Shown: positions 15,491 to 24,507 of the stretch, one piece after another | Layout of the letters: every line of letters starts with the position of its first letter | Position numbering within the stretch: the stretch's first letter is position 1 | Source of the DNA: Deltaproteobacteria bacterium | Lineage (GTDB): Bacteria > Myxococcota_A > Polyangia > Polyangiales > Polyangiaceae | Assembly (NCBI GenBank): GCA_016218915.1 | Contig: JACRCQ010000077.1 | Location: forward strand, 124,001-188,000 | DNA: 64,000 nucleotides | Reading direction: 5' to 3' | Program-made: the position numbers and the translations under genes | The notes under the pieces: model-generated | The model's database searches: none | Told to the model about the DNA's origin: nothing | What the model saw: only the letters and a program-made list of their open reading frames with translations

Positions 15491-17863
15491 ATGCGAACCA
15501 ACCTCGCAGCATCGATCCTGACCGCCCTCGCGCTCGTGGCAGGGACTGGCCGCGCGGAGCCGGCCGCTGTGACGCCTCCGGTGCTACTGCACAATGTCGA
15601 GCCCGAGTATCCTCCCGAAGCCCTGAAGCAGAAGCTTTCGGCGACCGTGCTCCTGGTTCTCGAGATCGACGCGACCGGCAAGGTCACGGCAGCGACTGTG
15701 AAAGAAAGCGCAGGCAACGGCTTTGACGAAGCTGCGCAGCAGGCAGCGCTTCAGCTCGAATTCACGCCAGCGACAAGACAGGGAAAGAACGTTCCATCCA
15801 GAATCCTCTACCGAACCAGCTTCGAGCTCAAACAATCCGAGCTCAAACAGCAGGAGCCGGTCGCCGTCACCCCATCGACCCCTGAGCCACCCGCACCGAA
15901 GAAGGAAGATCCCGCCACAGCGCCGAAGGAAGTCAGACCCATCGAAGTGAGCGTTCGAGGCGAGAAACCTGATCGGGAATTGACCAGGCGCACCATGGGA
16001 CGGCAAGAGCTTTCCCTGGTTCCGGGCACCAGCGGCGATGCGCTCCGCGCGGTGCAGGCCATGCCGAGCATTGCACGCACCAACGCCTTCACCGGCATGC
16101 TCATCGTGCGAGGCTCCTCACCCGCAGGAACAGCGGTGTTCGTCGATGGTACTCCCATCCCAACCGCCTATCACTTCGGCGGGCTGTCCAGCGTCGTTCC
16201 CACCGAGATGTTGGAAGCCATCGACTTCTTCCCGGGGAACTTCAGCGCCCGCTACGGACGCGTCAACGGCGGCATCGTCAACGTGCGCCTTCGCGAAATA
16301 CCCCGTGACGGCAAATACCATGGTTTGGCGCAGGTCGATCTCATCGACGCGCGCGTCATGCTCAACGGGCCAGTGCCGCTCATGCGAAACTGGTCATTCC
16401 AGGTTGCTGCGCGGCGCAGCCATCTGGATGCCTGGGTGGGAAGCCTGATGGGGGACTTCGCCAGCGTGAGAAAGGCGCCGGTCTACTACGACTGGCAGGC
16501 GTTTGCAGAGACCCGGCCCACAGAAACCTCGCTGCTGCGCACCGGGATGTTCGGCTCCGATGATCGGCTTGCGCTGCTCCTGAACGACGCGATCCCCCAG
16601 GATCCGGGCATGGGCTCGAGCCTCAGCCAGCGCACGGCAATGATGCGCTGGCAGACCACCTACCGGAACACCGTCTCGGAGCAGGTCTCGATCTCGGCCA
16701 CCGCGTCCGTCGGGCTCGATCGTGACGTGATCAGCTTCGGCGCCATCCAAGCCGACTCGACCACGCATCCCATCGCAGCGCGCGGTGAGCTCGCGGTCAA
16801 GCTCAAAGAGGGAATGACCCTTCGCACAGGTCCGGATCTCGTCTTCTCGCGCTACCACGCCGACGTGCGGACCGTGCTTCCGCCGGACACGAGCGCTCCC
16901 GACCCCGGGCCGCTCTCCGCGCGCCCGCTGCTCACCATGCATGGCGGCGGCTGGGTCTCGACGCCTGCCGCGTACGCCGAGCTCGAGTGGATCCCGCAGT
17001 CCAGGCTCAAGCTCCTGTACGGCGGGCGCGTGGACCACCACCAGCTCACGGGCAAGACCGACGTCAGCCCGCGCCTCAATGCGCGATACGACCTCCGCAA
17101 GGAGTTCCCGCGCAGCACAGCCAAGGCCGGTGTGGGGCTGTTTCACGAACCTCCGCAGCTCGTGGAGGTCTACAAGGTATTCGGCACGCCGACGCTACGG
17201 TCCAATCGCGCTGTCCACTACTCCCTCGGCGTCGAGCAGGAGCTCACCCAGGCCGTCGACGTGTCGATCGAGGGGTTCTACAAGGACCTGGACAACCTGG
17301 TCGTGAGACAAGGGCAAGCTGACGGAAGCCTGGGCTACGACAATCTGGGAAAGGGGAGGGTCTACGGCGCAGAGCTCCTGCTGCGTCATCGTCCGATGGG
17401 TGGATTCTTCGGCTGGGTGGCCTACACCCTGTCGCGCTCGACTCGCGTGGACGCACCGGGGCGCGCTGAGCACTTGTTCGAATACGATCAGACCCACATC
17501 TTGACCGTGCTGGGCAGCTACGACCTCGGCCTTGGCTGGAGGCTGGGCGCAAGGTTCAGGCTCGTGTCCGGAAACCCCTACACCCCCTGCCTCGGCGGCG
17601 TGCAGAATGCGGGCTCCGGGACCTACGCCTGCCGCACCGGCTCGCTGTTCGGCGAGCGCCTTCCCCCCTTTCATCAGGCTGACCTGCGCGTCGACAAGAC
17701 CTGGCGGTTCGATGCCTGGAACCTCACCGCCTATCTCGACGTGCAGAACGTCTACAACCGGAGCAATCCCGAGGCCATGGAGTACAACTACAACTACACG
17801 CGCACCCGCTACCAGGCCGGCTTGCCCATACTTCCGAGCCTTGGACTCCGAGGAGAATTCTGA
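15491..17863 (+). CDS. TonB-dependent receptor fused to a TonB C-terminal domain
   Basis: A 790-residue protein. A signal peptide is at 1-23. Residues about 33-115 match the TonB C-terminal domain (EPEYPPEALKQK, VLEIDATGKV, GNGFDEAAQQAALQLEFTPA, GKNVPSRILY). A Pro-rich linker follows (about 115-150), then a TonB-box/plug region (about 160-290, RALQAMPS-type and FFPGNFSARYGRVNGGIV) and a long outer-membrane barrel. A receptor and its energy-transducing TonB C-terminal domain in one chain is unusual outside Myxococcota-type genomes. It follows the sigma/anti-sigma pair by 99 bases and overlaps the next gene as TGATG. Confidence 0.88.
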   Translation: MRTNLAASILTALALVAGTGRAEPAAVTPPVLLHNVEPEYPPEALKQKLSATVLLVLEIDATGKVTAATVKESAGNGFDEAAQQAALQLEFTPATRQGKNVPSRILYRTSFELKQSELKQQEPVAVTPSTPEPPAPKKEDPATAPKEVRPIEVSVRGEKPDRELTRRTMGRQELSLVPGTSGDALRAVQAMPSIARTNAFTGMLIVRGSSPAGTAVFVDGTPIPTAYHFGGLSSVVPTEMLEAIDFFPGNFSARYGRVNGGIVNVRLREIPRDGKYHGLAQVDLIDARVMLNGPVPLMRNWSFQVAARRSHLDAWVGSLMGDFASVRKAPVYYDWQAFAETRPTETSLLRTGMFGSDDRLALLLNDAIPQDPGMGSSLSQRTAMMRWQTTYRNTVSEQVSISATASVGLDRDVISFGAIQADSTTHPIAARGELAVKLKEGMTLRTGPDLVFSRYHADVRTVLPPDTSAPDPGPLSARPLLTMHGGGWVSTPAAYAELEWIPQSRLKLLYGGRVDHHQLTGKTDVSPRLNARYDLRKEFPRSTAKAGVGLFHEPPQLVEVYKVFGTPTLRSNRAVHYSLGVEQELTQAVDVSIEGFYKDLDNLVVRQGQADGSLGYDNLGKGRVYGAELLLRHRPMGGFFGWVAYTLSRSTRVDAPGRAEHLFEYDQTHILTVLGSYDLGLGWRLGARFRLVSGNPYTPCLGGVQNAGSGTYACRTGSLFGERLPPFHQADLRVDKTWRFDAWNLTAYLDVQNVYNRSNPEAMEYNYNYTRTRYQAGLPILPSLGLRGEF

Positions 17864-18936
17864 TGAGAGCGCTCCTTCCTCGTCTGGTTGTGCCCGCCTT
17901 TCTCCTCGGTCAGGCGGCCTGCGGAGACCCGATCGATCGGGCCTCCGACGTGCGAACCATGCGCGTCCTCGCTGTGCAGGCGGATCATGCCTTCGCCAAA
18001 CCTGGAACGAACGTGCTCCTTCGCATGCTGTCCTACGACGGATCGCCCAGGGCGGTGCGTGCCGATGGGACGCGGCGCCCGGTGCACGTGCTGTGGATGA
18101 GCGCGTGCTCGAATCCCCCAGGGGACCTGTACTACAACTGCTATCCGGCGCTGCACGCCTCCATGGCGGGCGTGACAGACGCAGGCCTCCAGGCCGAGCA
18201 GATCCCCAAGGACGTGGGAGGATTCGGCCAAGAGCTCGTGGTGTCGATTCCGCAGGATGCGATCACCTCGCGGCCCCAGAAGTCGGAGGTGATTCACCCC
18301 TACGGGATGGTCTACGTGTTCTACCTGGCATGCGCAGGCGAGCTCCGCATGAACGCGGCTGCCGACCCTTTGCGCGATTCCCCGGTCGGCTGCTTTGAGC
18401 CGACGACCGGCGCGCCGTCCCCGATCGATGACTTCGAATTCGGCTACTTCCCGATCTTCGTCTACGACAACCTCGACAACCAGAACCCAGGACTGCAGCA
18501 GGTCAGCTTCCAGGAGTGGGTGACAGGGGCTCCTTGCATCAGCGCCGCATCCTGCAGCTCGGGCGAGACGTGCGGCACGGAAGGAACGTGCATTCGAAAG
18601 GTTCCGCAGTGCCTCGAAGACGATGCTGACAAGTGCCCTTCGTACCCGTTCGTTCCCCAGGTCGATCCGGCGAGCCTGGAGCATGCGGTCACCGCGAACC
18701 TCACAGCCCAGGACGCGCCGTTGGAGACCTTGTGGGTGTCGTACTTTGCGACTGCAGGGAGCTTCGACAAGGATTTGAGGCTGGTTCATGACCCGGAGTC
18801 TGGATGGCAAGAGGGGTATCACGGCAGGTGGCGCGCGACCGTGGCTCCTGGCACGCAGGTAAGGCTCTGGGCCGTGCTGCGCGATAACCGCAACGGGGTC
18901 GCCTGGGCCTGGCAGGACGTCTTCGTGGACGAATGA
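17863..18936 (+). CDS. Secreted lipoprotein downstream of TonB receptor
   Basis: A 357-residue protein. A lipoprotein signal with Cys20 (GQAAC) heads a mostly beta-rich, soluble body with about 13 more Cys, including a CxxC-type run (CSSGETCGTEGTC) near 232. It overlaps the receptor gene by one base (TGATG), so it is probably co-expressed as the surface or periplasmic partner. No known substrate-binding fold is recognised. By location it could bind the receptor's substrate; that is inferred only from the operon. Confidence 0.7.
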   Translation: MRALLPRLVVPAFLLGQAACGDPIDRASDVRTMRVLAVQADHAFAKPGTNVLLRMLSYDGSPRAVRADGTRRPVHVLWMSACSNPPGDLYYNCYPALHASMAGVTDAGLQAEQIPKDVGGFGQELVVSIPQDAITSRPQKSEVIHPYGMVYVFYLACAGELRMNAAADPLRDSPVGCFEPTTGAPSPIDDFEFGYFPIFVYDNLDNQNPGLQQVSFQEWVTGAPCISAASCSSGETCGTEGTCIRKVPQCLEDDADKCPSYPFVPQVDPASLEHAVTANLTAQDAPLETLWVSYFATAGSFDKDLRLVHDPESGWQEGYHGRWRATVAPGTQVRLWAVLRDNRNGVAWAWQDVFVDE

Positions 18937-20118
18937 CTAGGGGCGCGCCAGGTATCGATCGTCCCAGCGCGTGGCGGTCTTCATGGCGAGCACGATCGCA
19001 TCCCCCACGAGCGGCGCCAGCAGATAGCGTCGCCTGCCTGACCATTGAATGCTCGTTCCCACGATCTCCCCGGTGTCCAGAAGCTCGCCCAGCAGCTTGC
19101 CATCGCCTGCACGCTTGGCTCCGGCCATCGCAAATCCCGTTCCTGACGTGCTCAGCTCCAGCAGCACCGGGCCTGAATCCACGTCGCCCCAGCCAGGGAC
19201 GCCCACAGGATATTCGCGGATTCCCACCATGCCGAACCAGAGCCGCTTGACCATGTGATCCTTGATCCGCGCGTATTGCTCGGTGGCAAACGCTTCATCG
19301 ACGAAGGGAAGGTAGAACGAGTTCCACCCGACGCCGCAGCCGCGCGGCGCTCCAAGAGGCCTGCCCTCGCCGTCCACCTTGAACACCACCAGCCCGGTTC
19401 GCTCGTCGAGCAGATGAGCACGCATGTAGGCGACATATCTCTCGAGCGAGGGCCGGTGATTCTCCCCTGACACGAGATCGTAGACCGCGATCGACGCAGC
19501 CGCGGTGGTGTTGTCGCTCGTGTAGATCTCGCCCCGGTAGGTCTCGACGTGCGCGGACACGGATCGATCCATCCTCCTGACCATCGCGTGGGTGATCTTC
19601 CTGTGCAGGGCGTCGTAGCGGTGATCGCCGCCCACAGCGCGATAGGCGCCGAGCATCAGGTTGAAGTGGCCCAGATACCCGAGATGGCCCTGATCGGTGT
19701 GGAGCGTCTCGAGCGGGTCCTCCCCCCATTGACGCTGGTCAAAGGCGCGAGCTTCGCCCTGCATGGCGCGCTCGATCAAGAGCGCGATGCGCTCCGGCGC
19801 CTCGGCACGTGTATCCGGGAAGGTGAAGGCGAGATTGGCCGTCGCCGCCGAGGTCATAGACAGCGCGCCCAGCGCCCACTCCCCGAGGAACAAGTCTCCT
19901 CCTGGGGTCATCGCCTGGTGCTCGAAGGAGCCTTGGAGACGATGCTGCAGGTAGTCCCGACGCGGGATCAGATCGCTCCGCTCCTGCCCGCGCGCGAGCT
20001 TGCTGCCGTCGGTGCGCATGACCAGCACGCACCCGACCTTGAGCACCAAGGCGAGCAGCAGGATGATTCCCAGCACCTTGCTGGTTCGTTGCGAAGCCTG
20101 TCGAATGGTTCCACGCAT
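18937..20118 (-). CDS. Membrane-anchored alpha-barrel-like protein (possible linalool dehydratase-like fold)
   Basis: A 393-residue protein with one N-terminal transmembrane segment (about 10-26). The rest is a soluble helical domain with repeated aromatic and His/Trp motifs (TDQGHLGYLGHFNLMLGAYR, YVAYMRAHLL, GCGVGWNSFYLPFVDE, VPGWGDVDSGPVLLE). These resemble the alpha/alpha barrel of linalool dehydratase/isomerase-like proteins, but the match is from memory and weak. The ATG at 20118 is supported by GGAAGGAG; the frame could begin nine codons upstream. It is convergent with the lipoprotein gene and divergent from the LysR gene. Confidence 0.5.
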   Translation of the reverse strand: MRGTIRQASQRTSKVLGIILLLALVLKVGCVLVMRTDGSKLARGQERSDLIPRRDYLQHRLQGSFEHQAMTPGGDLFLGEWALGALSMTSAATANLAFTFPDTRAEAPERIALLIERAMQGEARAFDQRQWGEDPLETLHTDQGHLGYLGHFNLMLGAYRAVGGDHRYDALHRKITHAMVRRMDRSVSAHVETYRGEIYTSDNTTAAASIAVYDLVSGENHRPSLERYVAYMRAHLLDERTGLVVFKVDGEGRPLGAPRGCGVGWNSFYLPFVDEAFATEQYARIKDHMVKRLWFGMVGIREYPVGVPGWGDVDSGPVLLELSTSGTGFAMAGAKRAGDGKLLGELLDTGEIVGTSIQWSGRRRYLLAPLVGDAIVLAMKTATRWDDRYLARP

Positions 20119-20317
20119 GCCGCGACTCCTTCCAGACAGGAGCATGCGTCCGCTGCCGAGCCTGCGTTACCACTGTCCGGGCGAGCGGCTGGATTCAGGG
20201 GGTGGATGGTTCGAGGCGCCTGGCAGGTGGCGCTCGCGCCGGCGGTGATGGATGCAGGAGCAGTTGTCACGGCGCCGGGCAGGTGCGTGAAACATGTGTC
20301 TGGCCAGGGGGAGTTTT

Positions 20318-21358
20318 GTGATACGATCGCCGGCCATCATGCAGCGATCCATCCTCGCATGGCTGGACGCTCTGATCGCCGTTTGCGATCACGAGGGAAA
20401 ACAAAGCGCCGCTGCGTCCCAGCTTGATGTGGCCAGGCGCACAATCAACAACCACGTCAACAACCTGGAAAGAGCGCTGGGCGTGGAGCTGTTTGACAAG
20501 GCATCCAAGCGCCCAACTGCCGCTGCGCTGGCGCTTGTGGACTGGGCCAGACGGGCGAATCTAGAGCTCCAAGACGAGATCCGTCGCATCCAACACACCA
20601 CGGTCCGCGTGGCGATGACTTCGCACATCAGCCGCAACTACCTCGAAGCCATTCTTCAGCGATTCTGGGCGGGGAAATCCGACTGCCAGCGGGAGAGTGT
20701 GGTCGCGCTCGATCGCCGGGCTGACGATGTCACCCGCCACGTGCTCGACGGGCGGGCCGATATCGGGGTGGGGCCGCTCCCGGCTCGACCGGACGAGCGG
20801 AGGGAGATCGACGCGACAATCGTCTTCCCATCGAAGCTGACCTTCATCGCATCTCCAGGACGGATGAAGGGGACACATCCGACCTGGAAGTGGAGTCTAG
20901 GCCAGCCCTGGGTCGTGCACGAGGAGAGGACCGCAACCCGCACGCTGTTCGATGACCTGGTAGAGGACCAGCGGCGCAACGATCCAGATCTGCCGCACCA
21001 GAATATCGTGGTCGAAGCCACGGATGTCATGCTCCTCATCGACTACGTGCGTGCCGACTTCGGCATCAGCTTCATCGCAAGGGGGCCGGTGATTGATCGG
21101 GCTATCGACGATCTCGCCGTGTTCGATCTCCCTCAGATCTCGCGCAGCGGCGCAGGGGGGCTCGACCCCGCGCATGGCCTCGGGGTCGGCGTCTTTTGGC
21201 GCCGTCGCGGGCCGGGCGATGCCCTGCCGGCCCACATCAGGCGGTTCGTCAAGGCAGCCGAAGAGGAGATCGGCAAGTTCCTGGGTCAGGGGCGCCCGCT
21301 GCAGCTGGCGAGCGAGGAGACCTCTCCAGCGAGTTCGCGTCGCCCTTCGGCGCTGTGA
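20318..21358 (+). CDS. LysR-family transcriptional regulator
   Basis: A 346-residue protein. A winged HTH sits at about 20-70 (KQSAAASQLDVARRTINNHVNNLERALG), of the LysR type. The inducer-binding part follows from about 90 (VAMTSHISRNYLEAI, VLDGRADIGVGPLPARP, DFGISFIARGP). The GTG at 20318 is chosen because a GGGGGAG site lies just before it; ATGs at 20294 and 20339 are alternatives. It is divergent from the alpha-barrel gene and 200 bases from it, so it may control that gene and itself; the palindrome 6 bases past its stop may be a target of it or of its neighbour. Confidence 0.85.
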   Translation: MIRSPAIMQRSILAWLDALIAVCDHEGKQSAAASQLDVARRTINNHVNNLERALGVELFDKASKRPTAAALALVDWARRANLELQDEIRRIQHTTVRVAMTSHISRNYLEAILQRFWAGKSDCQRESVVALDRRADDVTRHVLDGRADIGVGPLPARPDERREIDATIVFPSKLTFIASPGRMKGTHPTWKWSLGQPWVVHEERTATRTLFDDLVEDQRRNDPDLPHQNIVVEATDVMLLIDYVRADFGISFIARGPVIDRAIDDLAVFDLPQISRSGAGGLDPAHGLGVGVFWRRRGPGDALPAHIRRFVKAAEEEIGKFLGQGRPLQLASEETSPASSRRPSAL

Positions 21359-21363
21359 CCGCT

Positions 21364-21395
21364 CCTGCTGCGGGCAAATATTTGCCCGCGGCAGG
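21364..21395. promoter_or_regulatory. 32-bp near-perfect palindrome in LysR/AAA+ gap
   Basis: The core GCGGGCAAATATTTGCCCGC (21370-21389) is a perfect 20-bp palindrome. Five further bases on each side match after one mismatch (21369/21390), giving 32 bp with a single mismatch. It begins 6 bases after the LysR stop and is centred about 83 bases before the next ATG. It has no T run, so a Rho-independent terminator is unlikely. It may be an operator for a dimeric regulator. Confidence 0.5.
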
Positions 21396-21462
21396 CAATG
21401 ATCGCCTTTGCTCCCTCCGCGGTGCATAAATAAGAAACCGCGAATCGGTGTCGGAGGTGGCG

Positions 21463-23043
21463 ATGTCGGTCCGCCGCGGAAGAGTTCTGAGAGGCGTGGC
21501 AACCCCGTTCGTGGGGCGGAGCGAAGCGATCCGCCGGCTCAAGTACGACGTGGTGAGGGCGAGCAAGCGTCGCTCACCGGTGCTACTTGAGGGGAGTCCT
21601 GATCCGCTCGCGCAGCGGCTGGTGGTTCAGGCGCTGCACGAGGCGAGCCCCTTGGAGCGCGGGCGTCTGATCCGGGTCGCATGCGACAAGATCCCGCCCT
21701 CGGAGTTCGAGGCTGCGTTCTTCGGCACTGGGGACTTCAGCGGGTGCCTTGAGCAGGCAAACGAGGGGACGCTCGTGATGGAGGCCGTAGACAGGCTCAC
21801 GCACGCGCAGCAAGCTCGCCTCGTCGCGTTCATCGAGGATCCTCGGGTGACTTCGCCTGTTGACGGCGCTACCACCCTGGTCATGGTCCGCCTGATTGCC
21901 TCGGCGAGCGACCCCGGGTCGCTATCCGCTGCGCTTCGATCCAGGTTTGCCTCGCAGATCCACGTGCCACTGCTGAGTGAGCGCGGCGACGACCTTCTGC
22001 CCCTGGTCCGTCAGACCCTGCGTGCGATCGAGGCCGATGTCGGCCATCGCCTTCCCCGGGTGGGACCGGGCTTCATGCGTGTGGTCCGTGCCTACCCGTT
22101 TCCCGGCAACGAGACTCAACTGTACGACGTGGTACGGGCCTGCACTCTGTCCGGAAGGAGAGAGGGGAGGAAGCGGCTGAGCGCAACTGACGCCAGGCAG
22201 TTCCTGCCTTCGTTCCCCGCAGTCGAAGCGGCGTTTGAGGAAGCGTTGCGGCGCGCGGCGCAGCAGGGCCAGCGCTTTCCGACTCGCCACTCGTTCACGG
22301 CGATCCGGCCCGTGCAAGACCCCTGGGGACCCAGCTCTCCGATCGAGGAGCGCAACCACGTCATCGACGAGGACCGTCGCAAGCGGGGGAGTCGGTGGAG
22401 CGTGTGCGGCCGCGACGTGGTCCGGGAGCTGGAGAGGCGTCTAGTGGAGGCTGGTGTTCACGAAGATGACCCGTTGCCGGACTCCGTTTACAGGGAGATC
22501 CTTCTCGCTGGAAGCCCGCGGCTCTGCGGACTTGCGGCAGAGCTTCGCCTGGCCGAGCGCGCCCGTCTTCCCGACGAACAGCCCGAGCAAGTGGCCCTCG
22601 TGCTGCAGGACTCGGTCGCAAGCCTCAATCACATCCATGTGAAGCTCGCCAACGCCGTGTTCCGCCCAAAACTCATCGCCTGGAGCGGGCGCAAGGAGAA
22701 GCGCCTGATCAAGGCAGCAGCGCACGCGGCGCTCCTGTTGCTTCCGAATCAGCTGCTGATCAACGAATCGCGCCTAGTTTGGCTGCCGGATTGGGGCGTT
22801 GTGCGCCTCTCACGGCAGGCCTGCCAAGCCCATGAGGCGTTTCTCCGAAAACCCGGATCCCATGACAGGTTGCTGTGCGAGCTCTACGAGCGTGTCTCCG
22901 ATGAGCTGAGATACGGTCTGGAGCGCCTCGGCGATCGTGTGAGGGAGGATTGCGGGATCGACGCGACCGGACGGGTGTCGCTCGCCGCCTGCTCTTTGCG
23001 CGCGCGTTTCGGACAGCGCCGGCAAGCAAGATTCCACGGATAG
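21463..23043 (+). CDS. Degenerate sigma54-activator-like AAA+ protein
   Basis: A 526-residue protein. Residues about 15-210 follow the order of an NtrC-type AAA+ domain, but key motifs are altered: the Walker A position reads LEGSPDPLAQRL instead of a GxxGxGK loop, the GAFTGA region reads FFGTGDFSGCLEQANEGTL, and the Walker B position reads TLVMEAVDRL instead of a DE pair. It is therefore unlikely to hydrolyse ATP or drive sigma54. The C-terminal half (about 240-526) is helical and has no recognised output domain. The ATG at 21463 has a GGAGGT site. It could be a scaffold or regulator derived from the bEBP family. Confidence 0.65.
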   Translation: MSVRRGRVLRGVATPFVGRSEAIRRLKYDVVRASKRRSPVLLEGSPDPLAQRLVVQALHEASPLERGRLIRVACDKIPPSEFEAAFFGTGDFSGCLEQANEGTLVMEAVDRLTHAQQARLVAFIEDPRVTSPVDGATTLVMVRLIASASDPGSLSAALRSRFASQIHVPLLSERGDDLLPLVRQTLRAIEADVGHRLPRVGPGFMRVVRAYPFPGNETQLYDVVRACTLSGRREGRKRLSATDARQFLPSFPAVEAAFEEALRRAAQQGQRFPTRHSFTAIRPVQDPWGPSSPIEERNHVIDEDRRKRGSRWSVCGRDVVRELERRLVEAGVHEDDPLPDSVYREILLAGSPRLCGLAAELRLAERARLPDEQPEQVALVLQDSVASLNHIHVKLANAVFRPKLIAWSGRKEKRLIKAAAHAALLLLPNQLLINESRLVWLPDWGVVRLSRQACQAHEAFLRKPGSHDRLLCELYERVSDELRYGLERLGDRVREDCGIDATGRVSLAACSLRARFGQRRQARFHG

Positions 23044-23354
23044 CTTCCGCCACTAACTGTGGATTCGGGTCGTGTACGTTCGCCAGGGCGGCTTCCCTCG
23101 AAGCGTATTGCGTTCCAATCCCGCATTGCGAGGGCGCCCGATCCACGGACGATCCAAGGGGCGATCCAAGGATCATCCATGGGTCCAGCACGCTATGTGC
23201 CAATCATCTTGATCATGAGTGGCTGGCCCGCAACCTGCACTCCAAGACCGAAATCCGCGAGCGGTCGGGCAGCGGTTGTACGAGGCCAGTGGCAACGAGC
23301 GACGGTGCTCGCCTCGGAGCCCACGCAGACCCGCTCCAGAAAAGGAGACAGCCG
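23044..23354. other. 311-base gap with short CGATCCA direct repeats
   Basis: No gene is supported here. The word CGATCCA occurs at 23139, 23150 and 23162 (the last two as CGATCCAAGG), spaced 11 and 12 bases apart, close to one DNA helical turn. It lies about 190 bases before the start of the next gene. No clear -35/-10 pair or hairpin terminator was found. The repeats could be binding sites for a regulator or chance. Confidence 0.35.
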
Positions 23355-23957
23355 ATGAAAGCTGCAGGTGCAATGGCGTGTGAGTTCCATTCTTCCCCTC
23401 CGAACCGGAACAGGTCCGCCGCGGGGAGCGACGTGAACACCGAATTGGGCACAGCAACGAAGAAGCCGGTCCTCGTCGGTCGCCGTGTTCCTCGCGCAGG
23501 CGGAGACGCCAGCACGGACTCCGGGCCGCTCGCTGCAGCGGGACAGGACTTCCTCGGCGCGGAGGACGTGATCTCGGAAGTTGTCGCGGTCCGGCACGAC
23601 GGGATCCTTCCGCCGGCCTGCAGCGTCGGATCCCGTAAAGCAAAAGGTGCACTTCGCGCTCGCCGCTCCCTTGTCGATCTGCGAGACCGGACACACTTCG
23701 ACGGCGTGAAGTCCCTGCTCGGCGAATTGGGCGGCATTCCCCCGCTGGCCATCCCGCCGCATCGCGTCGATGAGCTCCGCGACGCGGTCCGCGGGCTAGA
23801 GCGCTTGGCGCGCGGCGGCGATCGGCTCTTCGTCGCTTTGCGAGGACATCTGATCGCGAATGCACGAAAGCTCCTCGCCCGCGTGGCAACCGATCGCGCG
23901 ATCCTGGTGGCGCTGCATCGCCGCGGCTTGAGCGGCGCTCCTCTGTGGCATCGCTAG
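23355..23957 (+). CDS. Hypothetical protein
   Basis: A 200-residue protein. The ATG at 23355 has an AAGGAG site eight bases upstream, and codon use matches the rest of the genome (third positions mostly G/C). The N-terminal half is polar and of low complexity (KKPVLVGRRVPRAGGDAS). The C-terminal third has a helical stretch (HRVDELRDAVRGLERLARGG, HLIANARKLLARVATDRA). No domain is recognised. Longer frames on the minus strand (23173-24006) cover the same region but lack such a ribosome site and were set aside. Confidence 0.5.
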   Translation: MKAAGAMACEFHSSPPNRNRSAAGSDVNTELGTATKKPVLVGRRVPRAGGDASTDSGPLAAAGQDFLGAEDVISEVVAVRHDGILPPACSVGSRKAKGALRARRSLVDLRDRTHFDGVKSLLGELGGIPPLAIPPHRVDELRDAVRGLERLARGGDRLFVALRGHLIANARKLLARVATDRAILVALHRRGLSGAPLWHR

Positions 23958-24012
23958 CCAACGGCCAAACGCCCTTGACGTGGCACGTTAGCCGCGCGAC
24001 GCACAATGCGCC

Positions 24013-24504
24013 ATGTCGCTACAGCCCATCTACCAGAAGTACGAGTCGTGGCTCGCAACCGTACGTCAGCAGTGCGAGACGCTCCTGGCGCAAGCGCGCA
24101 CCCAGCTCGTCGCAGCCCAGAGCCGTCCGGAGGCTGACGACAAGATTGCGCGCATCGAGGAGATCATCCGGGCCAAGTTGGAGCCGATCCTGCTCGAGCG
24201 CGAAGACGAAGTGGTGCCAGTGCAGCAGGCAGCAGAGCGATACTTCGAGCAGCACGAGAGCCCGAGCGAAGCGGACTATCAGCTGAAGGAGAAGATCGAC
24301 GGCGGCGCGGGCGCGCTTCGCGACTGGCTCGAGCGCAAGCTGGCCTCGCTCGTGGCCCAGGCGCGCGCGCAGGAGCTCGCCCCAGGCGCGCCAGCACCGG
24401 CTGCGGTTGTCTCCCGCTTCTGCACCGGCTGCGGTGCTCCGCTCAAGCCCGCGGACCTCGCTGCACGGCGCTGCCCCATGTGCGGCCTGGCGACCGCAGG
24501 CTAG
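24013..24504 (+). CDS. Coiled-coil protein with C-terminal zinc ribbon
   Basis: A 163-residue protein. Residues 1-120 are strongly helical with heptad-like spacing (YESWLATVRQQCETLLAQ, RIEEIIRAKLEPILL). The last 30 residues form a single zinc ribbon (CTGCGAPL ... CPMCG). This is similar in style to small bacterial proteins that scaffold membrane or nucleic-acid complexes, but no family is named. It is 55 bases after the previous gene and convergent with the radical SAM gene, whose stop lies three bases further on. Confidence 0.65.
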   Translation: MSLQPIYQKYESWLATVRQQCETLLAQARTQLVAAQSRPEADDKIARIEEIIRAKLEPILLEREDEVVPVQQAAERYFEQHESPSEADYQLKEKIDGGAGALRDWLERKLASLVAQARAQELAPGAPAPAAVVSRFCTGCGAPLKPADLAARRCPMCGLATAG

Positions 24505-24507
24505 CCA

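Noticed and set aside
23173..24006. Minus-strand frame of 277 codons
   Set aside because: Arg/Gly-rich with no ribosome site; the plus strand has an AAGGAG site and a better codon pattern for the same stretch.
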